A DNA stretch of 64,000 nt from positions 1 to 64,000 of the forward strand of contig JAQCAD010000001.1 in the NCBI GenBank assembly GCA_027621915.1. The letters are read 5' to 3'. Made by a program: the position numbers and the translations under genes. This stretch comes from Pseudomonadota bacterium (GTDB lineage Bacteria; Pseudomonadota; Gammaproteobacteria; Steroidobacterales; Woeseiaceae). Shown in pieces: positions 26,357 to 35,901 of this stretch (positions are counted from its first letter, which is position 1; each line of letters begins with the position of its first letter). The notes beneath the pieces are model-generated. The model worked only from the letters and a program-made list of their open reading frames with translations, had not been told where the DNA came from and did not search any database.

Positions 26357-27592
26357 CTACCTGTTGTCGGGCATACCGCAGACCGCCGCCGTAAAGACGA
26401 CGTCGGTCGAACTATTGAGCGCGGTCTCGGCAGAATCCTGCAGGATGCTGATGACGAAACCGACGGCAACAACCTGCATCGCAATATCGTTCGATATCCC
26501 GAATAAACTGCAACTCAGCGGAATTAGCAGGAGTGACCCGCCGGCGACCCCGGATGCCCCACAAGCTGATAACGCGGCAACGACAGAAAGAAGAAGCGCG
26601 GAGGGAAGGTCAACTGGTATACCGAGCGTGTGGACCGCAGCCAGCGTCAATACAGTAATCGTGATCGCCGCGCCGCCCATATTGATCGTCGCACCCAGTG
26701 GAATTGAAACCGCATAGGTGTTTTCGTCCAGCTTGAGTTTCTCGCACAACGCCATATTGACCGGGATGTTTGCCGCTGAGCTTCGGGTGAAAAATGCGGT
26801 GATTCCACTCTCGCGGAGTGCGGTGAACACGATTCCGTAAGGATTTCGCCGTGTTTTGATAAAAACGATCAATGGATTGATTAACAGCGCCATGATCAGC
26901 ATCGCGCTAAGCAACACGGTCAGAATCCGCGCGTACCCCTGCAAGGCTGAAAATCCGAATTCCGCCAGGTTTCCCGCCACCAGCCCGAAGATGCCAATCG
27001 GCGCCAGGCGAATGACAAACCGGACGATCAATGTTACTGCGTGCGACAGATCTGACAGCATCGCCCGCGATTCATCTTTCGCGTGCCGCATGGTGAGCCC
27101 GATCGCGACACCCCAGACGAGAATGCCGATAAAGTTACCGTTCATAACGGCACTAATCGGATTATCAACGATCTTGAAAAGCAGATTATTCAGTACTTCC
27201 CCGATACCCTGAGGCGGATTCATAACAACATCCGCTACGTTTAGCGTTAGCGTTGTCGGAAATAACGTACTCAGAAGCACCGCGAGAAAAGCGGCGCTCA
27301 ACGTGCCGATCAGGTAAAGGATCACTATCGGCCTGAGATCTGCGTGATGACCGGCTTTTTGATTCGCGAGAGCCGATGCCACGAGGACCAGGACCAATAC
27401 CGGCGCAACCGCTTTCAACGCCTGGACAAAAAGGTTACCCAGCAACATTGCCGACTTCGCAGCGTCTGGCCAGAAGCCGGCGAGGACGACGCCGGCAACG
27501 ATTCCGACCGCAATGCGCAAGACGAGATTGCCGCCGAAAAACTTCTCGATGAATGTTGAACTGCTGGAGGTTTTCGACTCTTCGAGCGACAT
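26357..27592 (-). CDS. sstT: Serine/threonine:sodium symporter SstT
   Basis: A 411-residue carrier of the DAACS family, the same length as E. coli SstT (about 414). It shows the re-entrant loop pattern [15 protein letters not shown], the [18 protein letters not shown] transport motif and [17 protein letters not shown] with about nine membrane segments. It imports serine and threonine with Na+. AGG lies just upstream of ATG 27592. It follows the creatininase-like gene on the same strand. Confidence 0.93.
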   Translation of the reverse strand: MSLEESKTSSSSTFIEKFFGGNLVLRIAVGIVAGVVLAGFWPDAAKSAMLLGNLFVQALKAVAPVLVLVLVASALANQKAGHHADLRPIVILYLIGTLSAAFLAVLLSTLFPTTLTLNVADVVMNPPQGIGEVLNNLLFKIVDNPISAVMNGNFIGILVWGVAIGLTMRHAKDESRAMLSDLSHAVTLIVRFVIRLAPIGIFGLVAGNLAEFGFSALQGYARILTVLLSAMLIMALLINPLIVFIKTRRNPYGIVFTALRESGITAFFTRSSAANIPVNMALCEKLKLDENTYAVSIPLGATINMGGAAITITVLTLAAVHTLGIPVDLPSALLLSVVAALSACGASGVAGGSLLLIPLSCSLFGISNDIAMQVVAVGFVISILQDSAETALNSSTDVVFTAAVCGMPDNR

Positions 27593-27669
27593 AGTTACCT
27601 TCTTGTTTTTATTTGGCTGGCGTTAACAATAAACGAACAGCGATGAGCCCGCGTTGCTACCCCACGTCG

Positions 27670-28569
27670 TTACATCTGCTCTCGCGCGATTGCAGCACGT
27701 ATCACTGCAGCCGCCCGGGTGCCCCGGAATGCAACCATCTTTTTACCCAGATCGATAGTTTCTTCGAGTGACGATATGTCCAGGCCGTTAATGGATGCCA
27801 TATCGGCATCCATTCGCTGCCGGTAACGCACTGTCTCGGGGTCCGTTACCATCATAATGGCCGTCACCCAGATATCATCATGGTGACCGTCACTGTCTCC
27901 TTCCACGACACCCAGAACTTCCTCTGTATACTTTTCAGTGTCTTCCCATCCCGGCGTATAAAACTCACCAATGTAATACGCGCGAACGCCACTATTGTTC
28001 CACTTATCGTTCAGCTCTTCGGCAACTGCGCTCATACCGCGCTGATTACCGCCGCTATCACCAATGAAAACGATGTTCTTGAATCCGTGTTGCTTAAGGC
28101 TACCGGCGATATCAACAAGCAACGCGTGATAGGTCTCATCACGAACTGAAAATGATCCTGGAAAATGCATCGCACCTGACGGTGGATCGATATTCCCCTC
28201 GGGAACGAAAGGAACGATAGGCGCACACAACGCATTGCCAAGCTCGGCAACAATTACAGGACAAATAGCCCTGAGAATGTAGTTGTGCTTGCCGGTCGCA
28301 AGGTATGGCCCGTTTTCTTCAATGCCACCGGTCGAAACGATAGCCGTAGTCGCGCCGTCCGCGATGCGATCACGCACCTCCATGTAGGTCAGCTCTTCGA
28401 TCCAGACCGAATCGCTCGGCTCGAGCGGGTTTGGCGCGGCCATTAACCTGCGGGTTCTCTCCGCCCGCTCGTCCGCGGTCATGCCCTGCTGCGCCTTGCT
28501 GCACGCCGGAAACACGGACAGGAAAACGGCACAAACAATCGCCGTGTGCAGGTAGTTAGGTATTCGCAA
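27670..28569 (-). CDS. Exported creatininase-family protein with altered metal-site motifs
   Basis: A 299-residue member of the creatininase family, which hydrolyses cyclic or linear amides with two metal ions. The N-terminus is a signal peptide ending FPACS, a possible lipobox. The family motif E-x-H-G-x-H-L-P reads E-E-N-G-P-Y-L-A here, followed by TGKHN, and the H-G-G-N motif reads DSGGN, so several expected metal ligands are replaced. A later acidic EGDSDGHHDD could offer ligands. It could be a variant hydrolase or a binding protein. The TTG start at 28569 is supported by GGGGG upstream. Extracytoplasmic placement is unusual for this family. Confidence 0.78.
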   Translation of the reverse strand: MRIPNYLHTAIVCAVFLSVFPACSKAQQGMTADERAERTRRLMAAPNPLEPSDSVWIEELTYMEVRDRIADGATTAIVSTGGIEENGPYLATGKHNYILRAICPVIVAELGNALCAPIVPFVPEGNIDPPSGAMHFPGSFSVRDETYHALLVDIAGSLKQHGFKNIVFIGDSGGNQRGMSAVAEELNDKWNNSGVRAYYIGEFYTPGWEDTEKYTEEVLGVVEGDSDGHHDDIWVTAIMMVTDPETVRYRQRMDADMASINGLDISSLEETIDLGKKMVAFRGTRAAAVIRAAIAREQM

Positions 28570-28653
28570 AGCAGCCCCCTGGACGATTTTGCCAATGTCA
28601 CTGATGCTGCATTCTTGATCACGACGACGGCCGACGCAATGGCAAGAACTCGT

Positions 28654-29418
28654 TTATCCCAGCGAGTTCGCGGATCGCCACACCAGGTAGGCACCCAGCG
28701 CAAGCACTGCAAACAGGAAGATCTTTTGAAAACTCTCCTCGTCTATCCGGTTTCTGGTCCAGCGACCGAGGTACACGCCGGCAAACGCTGGAGCCAGCGC
28801 AAGTACAGATAGCCGGACCTCTTGTGCGTCAATCAGGTCGTTGCTTCCCAACGAGATGGTGAGCATTAAAGTCGACAGGGCAAAAAAGAAGCCCATTGCC
28901 TGAACGAGCATGTCTTTCGGAAATCCCAGGGCCTGCATATAAAGGACTGAAGGCACCATGAAAGAACCGGTCAGCCCTGTAAGCGCTCCATTGCAGGCAC
29001 CAAGAAGAACGGAAAGTATCGGTTCACTCTCCCGCGGCACCGTAATATGAAAATCGAGGAGTCGGGATACCGCAAAGAAGAACAGTACGGCGCCGAGCAA
29101 TGCCGTGAGCCAGTTGACGTTTACGACGGTCAGGTACTGCGACGTCGTCAGCACCCCGACAGCCGCAACCAGAAAATAGAGCCACATTCGTCTCAGCACT
29201 GCGCGAAGGTGCGGCCCGGAAACGGCCTGCCAGATGTTTGTGGCAAGTGTGGGTACGATAATGATCGCCAACGCATCGATCAGCCCGATGGTCAGCGTGA
29301 GCACGACCAGGGCGATTATCGGGAAACCGAAACCGAGTACACCTTTGACGAAGCCGGCCAGCAAAAAAGCGATGGTCCCTGTGGTCAGTATTTCCACTTC
29401 GTTAGGCAATCCGGTCAT
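28654..29418 (-). CDS. TauE/SafE-family membrane transporter
   Basis: A 254-residue protein with about eight hydrophobic segments and the TauE/SafE hallmarks GFVKGVLGFGFPIIAL near the N-terminus and ACNGALTGLTGSFMVPSVLYM in the second half. Family members export sulfite, sulfoacetate or related organic anions. It is first in a minus-strand series followed by the creatininase-like and sstT genes, and is divergent from the OsmC gene. The substrate is unknown. Confidence 0.88.
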   Translation of the reverse strand: MTGLPNEVEILTTGTIAFLLAGFVKGVLGFGFPIIALVVLTLTIGLIDALAIIIVPTLATNIWQAVSGPHLRAVLRRMWLYFLVAAVGVLTTSQYLTVVNVNWLTALLGAVLFFFAVSRLLDFHITVPRESEPILSVLLGACNGALTGLTGSFMVPSVLYMQALGFPKDMLVQAMGFFFALSTLMLTISLGSNDLIDAQEVRLSVLALAPAFAGVYLGRWTRNRIDEESFQKIFLFAVLALGAYLVWRSANSLG

Positions 29419-29550
29419 GACCCGAAAACGAGGTCGAACGGAAGTAATAGTTCAATAAGAATAATAAACTCCCCCTTTCAAAAGGTGCGAATCGGGTCAA
29501 AAACGCCATCGAAACGCCTCGTCCTGCCCCACCCATTTTGGAGACACTTT

Positions 29551-29979
29551 ATGAGCCAGATAACCGCAGAACTCAATTCAGGTCTTTCGGTACACTTGAG
29601 CAATGGACGACACTCCTGGAGTGCTGACGAACCGGTGAATGCCGGAGGAACCGATACTGGCCCGAATCCGTACGAGCTGTTACTTGGCGCACTGGCCGCG
29701 TGCACCTGCCTGACCATTGCGATGTATTGCCGGCACAAAGGCATGACGCTGGATTCGATTCACGCCTCATACGAATTTGCCAATATCCACGCCGACGATT
29801 GCGAGAACTGCGGGGAAGACACGAAAGGCTTCATACAGCACATTACCAGCAACGTAAGAATTTCCGGAGACTTTGACGCCGCACAGGAGAAGCGTCTCGC
29901 ACAAATCGTTACCCGATGCCCGGTACACAAAACGTTGGCAAATGGCGTTGCAATCAAAGACAACACAACCTTTACTTAG
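29551..29979 (+). CDS. OsmC-family peroxiredoxin-like protein
   Basis: A 142-residue OsmC/YhfA-type protein. It has the two expected reactive cysteines, one in LAACTCLTIAMYCRHKG and one in TRCPVHKTLAN, and the ANPYELLLGAL-like NPYELLLGALAACT element. The family reduces organic hydroperoxides or is related to sulfur handling. The start at 29551 has GGAG about 9 bases upstream; a longer in-frame reading from 29047 covers the divergent TauE gene and is not real. It converges with the MFS gene, overlapping by 4 bases. Confidence 0.9.
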   Translation: MSQITAELNSGLSVHLSNGRHSWSADEPVNAGGTDTGPNPYELLLGALAACTCLTIAMYCRHKGMTLDSIHASYEFANIHADDCENCGEDTKGFIQHITSNVRISGDFDAAQEKRLAQIVTRCPVHKTLANGVAIKDNTTFT

Positions 29980-31169
29980 ACCGGATTCTCGCTCAATTTG
30001 ACCTTCCCAACGCGCATCTCGTTGCCTGGTGCTGGTCTGTCAGGAATATTCTGGCCCAGGCTGAGGGAACAAAACGCGAAGCCTGCGCCGATCAGGAACA
30101 CCGCCGCATTCGATGATATCCAGACCACTCCCAGTAGCGCTGGTATCACAACTGCAGCGATATGATTGATCGTAAATGACACACCCGCACTGCTGGCAAA
30201 ATCCGCCGGGTCTGCGATTTTCTGGAAGTAGGTCGACATCGCGATGTACAACGCGAAGAACATGTGATCGATAACGTAGAGTCCTGCGGCAATATAGGCG
30301 TTCTCGACGAAAGCATATGAAGTGAAGACGACAATGAGTCCCGTATACTCGATCGTCAGGGACTTTCTTTCGCCGATCCTGCGAATCAGAAGCCCGATCT
30401 TTTCGGCAAATAACCAATTGAATGAATAATTGATCAGGAACAATGCTGTTACCTGCGCTGCTGAGTAGCCGAATTTCTCCACCATTAAAAACGCTGCGAA
30501 TACCATGAAAATCTGGCGCCGTGCGCCGGAGAAAAACGTCAGTGCGTAGTACAGCCAGTAGCGCTTTCGCAAGATCAGATTGCTATGTTGCTTTATCTCG
30601 CTCTCGTAATGCGGGAACCCAAGCCATATGACAACCGCCAGCACGACGCAAATGACGCCGGAGATGAGAAGATTCCAGACATAATCAAGCTCGACCAGCT
30701 CGAGTAACACCCACAAAGCACCATAGACAATCAATGAGGTGATGGCGGCGACGGAGAGTAGCTTGCCGAGCACCTGTGGCGCTTCTTCTTTTGTCAGCCA
30801 CTGGAGTGCAAGTGACTGTTTCACAGCCTCGAAATAGTGAAATCCGAGGGACATCACTACAGTCGTAAAATACAAACCGTAGACGCTTGGAAAAAATCCG
30901 GTCGCAGCGACACCTATACCGAGCAACGCAAGCGACAAGACTGCGAACGTCTGCTCCTTCAGGACCAGCAGTACGAATACCGTCGTGAACGCGATGAATC
31001 CAGGAATTTCACGCAAGCTTTGAAGAATGCCTATTTCAACGCCAGTGAAGGCCGCGCGCTCCACGACAAAATTATTGAGTAATGCAGTCCAGGTGTTGAA
31101 TGCGATTGGCATCGCAACACTCATAAGAGTCAACAGGAAGATTGGCGATTGCCACCTGTGCGCCTTCAC
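29976..31169 (-). CDS. MFS transporter
   Basis: A 397-residue major facilitator with about twelve predicted membrane segments. It begins SPIFLLTLMSVAMPIAFNTWTALLNNFVVE and has a charged loop near residue 200 (GFPHYESEIKQHSN). Substrate-specific motifs are not evident. The GTG start overlaps the stop of the upstream unknown gene by 4 bases, so the two are coupled. It converges with the OsmC gene. Confidence 0.87.
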   Translation of the reverse strand: MKAHRWQSPIFLLTLMSVAMPIAFNTWTALLNNFVVERAAFTGVEIGILQSLREIPGFIAFTTVFVLLVLKEQTFAVLSLALLGIGVAATGFFPSVYGLYFTTVVMSLGFHYFEAVKQSLALQWLTKEEAPQVLGKLLSVAAITSLIVYGALWVLLELVELDYVWNLLISGVICVVLAVVIWLGFPHYESEIKQHSNLILRKRYWLYYALTFFSGARRQIFMVFAAFLMVEKFGYSAAQVTALFLINYSFNWLFAEKIGLLIRRIGERKSLTIEYTGLIVVFTSYAFVENAYIAAGLYVIDHMFFALYIAMSTYFQKIADPADFASSAGVSFTINHIAAVVIPALLGVVWISSNAAVFLIGAGFAFCSLSLGQNIPDRPAPGNEMRVGKVKLSENPV

Positions 31170-31918
31170 TGCGTTTCAAATTCCGGCATTGGAATGCCCC
31201 GGCCCTGGTAGTAGTTGCGCCACTCAGCAACGGGATCTCTCGCACCGGACATAACGATATCCGTGAACATGGAATAGGCATTCGCGGCCTCCTTCGCCAC
31301 GTCCTTGTCGAAAGCCGGTGGCAGTTCGAGGTCCCAACGGTAGGCGTGCTCGGCATTCACGCTGGCCGCGTGCAGAAAAGCGTCGTCCCAGTCGCCGTCA
31401 TCGACTGAATCGCCAAGCGCAATTCGGGCGGCGTTCAGCGTCTCGAGCAACCAGTAACTCTCCCAGTAGAGTCGCTGCACGACCCGAGAATAGTCCGCGT
31501 GGTTTTTCACGCCTTCCTCGCCGTATATAACCGTTCGCAAATGGTCGTTTCTCTTGAACAGATCAACCAGGTGGGCGTTTAGCTCGCCGGTTATGCCTGG
31601 CAGCCCGCGCAATGACGAAGAGTCATCTTCGGGGGCCGGCCGGATAACCAATACCTGGTACGAGGCCGTCTCCAGCATGGCTGCAGCGTATTTCTCGCGA
31701 CACGCGCTGGCAGGCTCAGTCGAGTTACAGATCCTGTTGACCTCAAGATACAGCTCACGCGCCACTTCGGCTCGGCGCTCCTCCCCGATGAAATCGCACA
31801 ACGGAATCCGGCTGTAGACTTCGGCCGATGTCTGTACAACCGATCCCACAATCGGATTCTCGCGCTGCTTCTCTACCGCAGTACGCGCACCAAACAATCT
31901 GCCAATCCAGCTAAACAC
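31166..31918 (-). CDS. Conserved-looking protein of unknown function
   Basis: A 250-residue, largely helical, acidic protein that I do not recognise. It starts with a short amphipathic MFSWIGRLFGARTAVEK, contains four cysteines in the first third (LCDF, RICNS, SACREKY) and a helix-rich second half (YSRVVQRLYWESYWLLETL). No signal peptide is clear. The GTG start is poorly supported by a ribosome site. Its stop overlaps the MFS start, so it may serve the same transport function. Confidence 0.7.
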   Translation of the reverse strand: MFSWIGRLFGARTAVEKQRENPIVGSVVQTSAEVYSRIPLCDFIGEERRAEVARELYLEVNRICNSTEPASACREKYAAAMLETASYQVLVIRPAPEDDSSSLRGLPGITGELNAHLVDLFKRNDHLRTVIYGEEGVKNHADYSRVVQRLYWESYWLLETLNAARIALGDSVDDGDWDDAFLHAASVNAEHAYRWDLELPPAFDKDVAKEAANAYSMFTDIVMSGARDPVAEWRNYYQGRGIPMPEFETQ

Positions 31919-32068
31919 GTGATGTTTTCAACTTCTTTGAGATCAACCGGGCGATTCCCCGGTCAGGTAGGTAATAAAACAGAAAACAGCCCCTTCTTCT
32001 ACGTTGATCTCACCTGGGCGAACGCAATCAGCTCGGCTGAGAAACATTCGGTCGACGTAACGCCAAGC

Positions 32069-33106
32069 TCAGGACAGGTTCGGCCAGGTATCGCTAAGCC
32101 TGTATCCCAGCGGGAACGGATCAGTCGGGTCCAATACGAGCTCCTGTCTTCCGGTTATCCAGGCGCTCCCGGTAATTGAGGCTCGAATACCGGTTTTGGG
32201 ACCAATCGTCACTTCCTCTTCGATTCGACCAGCAAATTGTGACTCGATGATGGATTGCGCAATCAACGTGTCACCAACCGCCGCCTGTCCTTTCGCATGC
32301 ATCACTGCGAGCCGGGCCGAAAGCCCGGTCCCCGTCGGAGACCGATCCACTTTACCCGGCCGGATAACCACGGCATTTTTTCCAATACGCTGACTCGCTT
32401 CCTGCCGGATCGGCAATGCGAACTGGCAGAACGATATTCGGTTAATATCCCGATTCAAAGGGTGCGTGAAACCCAGCTGTTCGTTGGCCGCTGCCGTTAT
32501 CCTGATACCCGCAACACACAAATCTCGCGCTTCCGTCGGCTTCAACGAAAAACCGACCTCCTGTGCGTCGACGATAACGAAAGTATCGCCGCCGTATGCG
32601 GTATCGACACAGAGCGTCCCGATGCCCTCGACTTCGATTTGCACGTCGAGGGCGTCCGCAAACGACGGGACGTTTCGTATCCTGATGCTTTCTGCTTTGC
32701 CGTTACGACATGTGGCAACCACATCAACCAATCCGCCGGGAGCCTCCAGTACAAACCTCGTTTCGGGCTCTTCCATAGGCACAATCCCGGTTTCCAGCAA
32801 TACTGTGGATACACAGATTGAATTTGAACCTGACATCGGCGGCGTATCCTCCGGCTCCATAATGATCCAGGCAGCGACAGCCTTCGGGTTCTTTGGCGGA
32901 ACCAGCAGGTTGGCGTGTCGAAAAACGCCACCGCGCGGTTCATTCAGAATATAGCTTCGAAGCGACTGGTCCGTGGCGATCCAGGCTGCCTGCTCCCACA
33001 CAGTCTCCCCGGGCGGCGGCGAGACGCCGCTTACGATGACGTCGCCAACCTCGCCCCCGGCATGGCAGCAGATTATTTCGATTTTTCCCTCTACACCGCT
33101 AATCAC
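32069..33106 (-). CDS. Proline racemase / hydroxyproline epimerase-dehydratase family protein with Ser/Thr catalytic pair
   Basis: A 345-residue (from GTG 33106) member of the proline racemase superfamily, recognisable from [29 protein letters not shown] and [14 protein letters not shown]. The two catalytic positions are usually Cys. Here they are Ser92 in MSGSNSI and Thr258 in DRSPTGTG. Thr at the second site is known in trans-3-hydroxyproline dehydratases, which favours dehydration over racemisation, but Ser at the first site is less usual. GGAG lies 8 bases before GTG 33106; a TTG at 33142 would add 12 residues. It is divergent from the diaminopropionate lyase gene. Confidence 0.85.
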   Translation of the reverse strand: MISGVEGKIEIICCHAGGEVGDVIVSGVSPPPGETVWEQAAWIATDQSLRSYILNEPRGGVFRHANLLVPPKNPKAVAAWIIMEPEDTPPMSGSNSICVSTVLLETGIVPMEEPETRFVLEAPGGLVDVVATCRNGKAESIRIRNVPSFADALDVQIEVEGIGTLCVDTAYGGDTFVIVDAQEVGFSLKPTEARDLCVAGIRITAAANEQLGFTHPLNRDINRISFCQFALPIRQEASQRIGKNAVVIRPGKVDRSPTGTGLSARLAVMHAKGQAAVGDTLIAQSIIESQFAGRIEEEVTIGPKTGIRASITGSAWITGRQELVLDPTDPFPLGYRLSDTWPNLS

Positions 33107-33269
33107 CGAAAACACTCCGATGTGAAAGTGCGAGCGGCTCAACCAGGAACAGACCGATTTCAGAAACGGGCATCCGAAAACCTCTAAAGAGGACTACGTA
33201 GGGAATGATGACTCAAAAGGATACCATTGCATTGAGTTAGAATTTCCGATTGCGTAGCGTGGTACCACA

Positions 33270-34505
33270 ATGCATGACCGACTCAATATGATGCCAACCG
33301 AAATCCTGTCCCCGTCGACGGCAGATACTGAACTGTCCGCTTTCTCCGGCGTTGCCGTCGGCCATTTCGCGAATCCGGCTCGTATTCCCCGCGGCGAAGA
33401 TTCTGACGATGCAGAGCCATTGTTTTCAGAAAAAGAACTGAACAAAGCACTCGGCAGCATCATGGCCTGGCCCAACTATGAACCGACGCCATTGCGACCC
33501 CTGGCGTGCATGGCAAAAAAACTCGGCATCGCACACATCAGTTACAAGGACGAAGCCGGTCGATTTGGACTGGGAAGCTTCAAGGCGCTGGGGGGCGCAT
33601 ACGCAGTGAGCTGTTTGTTGGGGGCGAACAGCACCGATGTTTCATCAATTACGGTTGCAAGCGCGACCGATGGAAATCACGGGCTCTCTGTTGCCTGGGG
33701 CGCGAGAACGCATGGCTGTCGATGCGTTATATTTATTCATGCCAATGTCAGCGCCGGTCGGGAACAGGCGCTGAAATCGCAGGGCGCAGAAGTCGTTCGT
33801 ATTGACGGCAACTATGACGAATCGGTAAGGCAATGTTTTGCGGAGGCGGCGCACAACGGTTGGATTGTCATTTCCGACACGACAAAAGACGATTCGGGAA
33901 GTGATGTCGCACGGACAGTCATGGCGGGTTACTCGGTTATGGTTGCAGAAATCGTCGAACAGCTCGGCGAAGACGTTCCAACCCATGTTTTCATACAGGG
34001 TGGTGTTGGGGGACTTGCTGCCACCGTATGTGAATACCTTAGACTTAACTGGACATTGAATACCCCGCGGTTTGTCATCGTCGAGCCGGTACTTGCACCC
34101 TGCCTGTTCGAAAGCGCCAGATCGGGCAGACGCGTGTCTGTCGACGTACGCGAGGAAACTGTTATGGCGGGCTTGTCCTGCGGCGAGGTATCCGCGATAG
34201 CGTGGCCGACTCTCTACCAGTATGCGGATGACTTCCTGACAATTCCCGACTCAACCGTCGCACCCACAATGAGACTACTTGCTGATGCGCCGTACGGTGA
34301 CGTGCCAATCGTTGCCGGGGAGTCGGCAGTAGCAGGGTTGGCAGGACTCATCAGCGTCACACGACAGGAAGCGCTCTCCTCATCACTGCAATTGAACAAG
34401 AACAGCCGTGTACTTGTTATTGGAACCGAAGGTGCTACTGACCCGGTGCTCTACGAATCTGTAACCGGGCGCCCCGTCGCATCAGTACTGCGTGCTAGAA
34501 TTTGA
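33270..34505 (+). CDS. dpaL: Diaminopropionate ammonia-lyase family PLP enzyme
   Basis: A 411-residue fold-type II PLP enzyme resembling 2,3-diaminopropionate ammonia-lyase (YgeX). Lys105 in GLGSFKALGG should bind PLP, with ATDGNHGLSVAW for the cofactor carboxylate region and QGGVGGLAATV as the phosphate loop. It would convert 2,3-diaminopropionate, or D-Ser-type substrates, to pyruvate and ammonia in the cytosol. The next gene, guanine deaminase, starts 41 bases downstream. Specific substrate assignment rests on family resemblance. Confidence 0.85.
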   Translation: MHDRLNMMPTEILSPSTADTELSAFSGVAVGHFANPARIPRGEDSDDAEPLFSEKELNKALGSIMAWPNYEPTPLRPLACMAKKLGIAHISYKDEAGRFGLGSFKALGGAYAVSCLLGANSTDVSSITVASATDGNHGLSVAWGARTHGCRCVIFIHANVSAGREQALKSQGAEVVRIDGNYDESVRQCFAEAAHNGWIVISDTTKDDSGSDVARTVMAGYSVMVAEIVEQLGEDVPTHVFIQGGVGGLAATVCEYLRLNWTLNTPRFVIVEPVLAPCLFESARSGRRVSVDVREETVMAGLSCGEVSAIAWPTLYQYADDFLTIPDSTVAPTMRLLADAPYGDVPIVAGESAVAGLAGLISVTRQEALSSSLQLNKNSRVLVIGTEGATDPVLYESVTGRPVASVLRARI

Positions 34506-34546
34506 CGCTGCCTCGCGCGGACCAGATGCATAAGGAGCCGACCGTC

Positions 34547-35899
34547 ATGGTCGTTAAGGGAACGCTGATTCACACGCCTGTTTTTGGCGAAGTGGAATCC
34601 ATCGAGAATGCACTGGTCGTGGTCGATGGCGACGGGAAAATTTCGTCCGTCCGGGTTCCCGGTTCTGAAAATTACGCAAACGATGTTGCGGCGGCGAAAG
34701 CAAACAACCATTTGATTGAGTTGACTGACCGTCAGTATTTGCTGCCTGGACTGGTCGATCTGCATATTCACGCACCACAATGGCCGCACCTCGGGATTGC
34801 ACTGCATTTGCCACTATATGACTGGCTCCAGCAGTACACTTTTCCGCTGGAAGCCAAGTACGAGAACCTGGCATTTGCCCGACGAAATTACGAATCGCTG
34901 GTGAACAACCTGCTCGCAAATGGCACGACGACGGCAATGTATTACGGCACGGTTCATCTCGAAGCCACGAAGTTGCTTGCCGAAATATGCCTGGATAAGG
35001 GCCAACGCGCGGTTATCGGCAAAGTCGCAATGGACAATACTGAGGAGTGCCCTGAATTCTATCGTGACAAATCCGTGACTTCTGGGCTTGACGATACACG
35101 GGCGCTCATTGAATACATTCGCAATCTCCCCGGTAATGATTCAGGCAGAGTATCGCCAGCGGTTACACCCCGTTTCATCCCGGGCTGCACAGATGAAATG
35201 CTGCACGGACTCGGCGCAATCGCCAATGAATATGACTGCCATGTTCAAACGCACTGTTCAGAAAGCGATTGGGAACATGATTACGTGATTCGCCGACATG
35301 GCGTCCATGACACTCAAAGCCTCGACCGATTCGGTCTGCTTAATCGTAAAACAGTGCTCGCACACTCAAACTTCATCGACGAAGCGGACATGTCGACCAT
35401 CAGGAAAAAGGGAAGTGGCATCGCACACTGCCCCTTATCCAACGTGTACTTCTCCAACGCGGTGTTCCCGTCTCGGCGCGCCCTGGATTACGGATTAAAT
35501 GTCGGGCTGGGTACCGACATCTCCGGAGGCCCGAATCCGAGCATCTTGCACAACTGTCGTGCGGCTGTTTATTCTTCGCGACTTCTGGAAGAAGGGGTTG
35601 ATTCAACAATTCCAGCGAACAGGCGTGGCACACCGAATTCGAGAATTAACTGCCTCGAGTCTTTCTGGATGGCAACGGTCGGGGGTGCGAATGCACTCGG
35701 ACTCAAAGTCGGGCAGCTCGCAAAAGGATTTTACTTCGATGCCATCGTCGTCGACACCGATGTCACTGATACGAATTTACGTGCCGGAGAAGAATCAAAA
35801 TCTGGTGAGGAAATGCTGCAGAAAATAATTTACGGCGCAGAGCGCCAAAACATCACCAATGTCTGGGTGCAGGGCAGGATGGTCAAGAGTACCCGATAA
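34547..35899 (+). CDS. guaD: Guanine deaminase family amidohydrolase
   Basis: A 450-residue zinc amidohydrolase of the guanine deaminase/atrazine chlorohydrolase family. Zinc ligands are visible in LPGLVDLHIHAPQW, QTHCSESDWE, LAHSNFI and LGTDISGGPN, close to GuaD, which deaminates guanine to xanthine. Length matches GuaD (about 440). The ATG at 34547 is preceded by GGAG with a 9-base gap; the longer TTG reading at 34502 would overlap the lyase gene. It probably shares a transcript with the ammonia-lyase gene. Confidence 0.87.
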   Translation: MVVKGTLIHTPVFGEVESIENALVVVDGDGKISSVRVPGSENYANDVAAAKANNHLIELTDRQYLLPGLVDLHIHAPQWPHLGIALHLPLYDWLQQYTFPLEAKYENLAFARRNYESLVNNLLANGTTTAMYYGTVHLEATKLLAEICLDKGQRAVIGKVAMDNTEECPEFYRDKSVTSGLDDTRALIEYIRNLPGNDSGRVSPAVTPRFIPGCTDEMLHGLGAIANEYDCHVQTHCSESDWEHDYVIRRHGVHDTQSLDRFGLLNRKTVLAHSNFIDEADMSTIRKKGSGIAHCPLSNVYFSNAVFPSRRALDYGLNVGLGTDISGGPNPSILHNCRAAVYSSRLLEEGVDSTIPANRRGTPNSRINCLESFWMATVGGANALGLKVGQLAKGFYFDAIVVDTDVTDTNLRAGEESKSGEEMLQKIIYGAERQNITNVWVQGRMVKSTR

Positions 35900-35901
35900 A
35901 T

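Noticed and set aside
29047-29550. N-terminal extension of the OsmC open frame
   Set aside because: It lies opposite the TauE gene and is highly charged; the ATG at 29551 has its own ribosome site and matches the family start.
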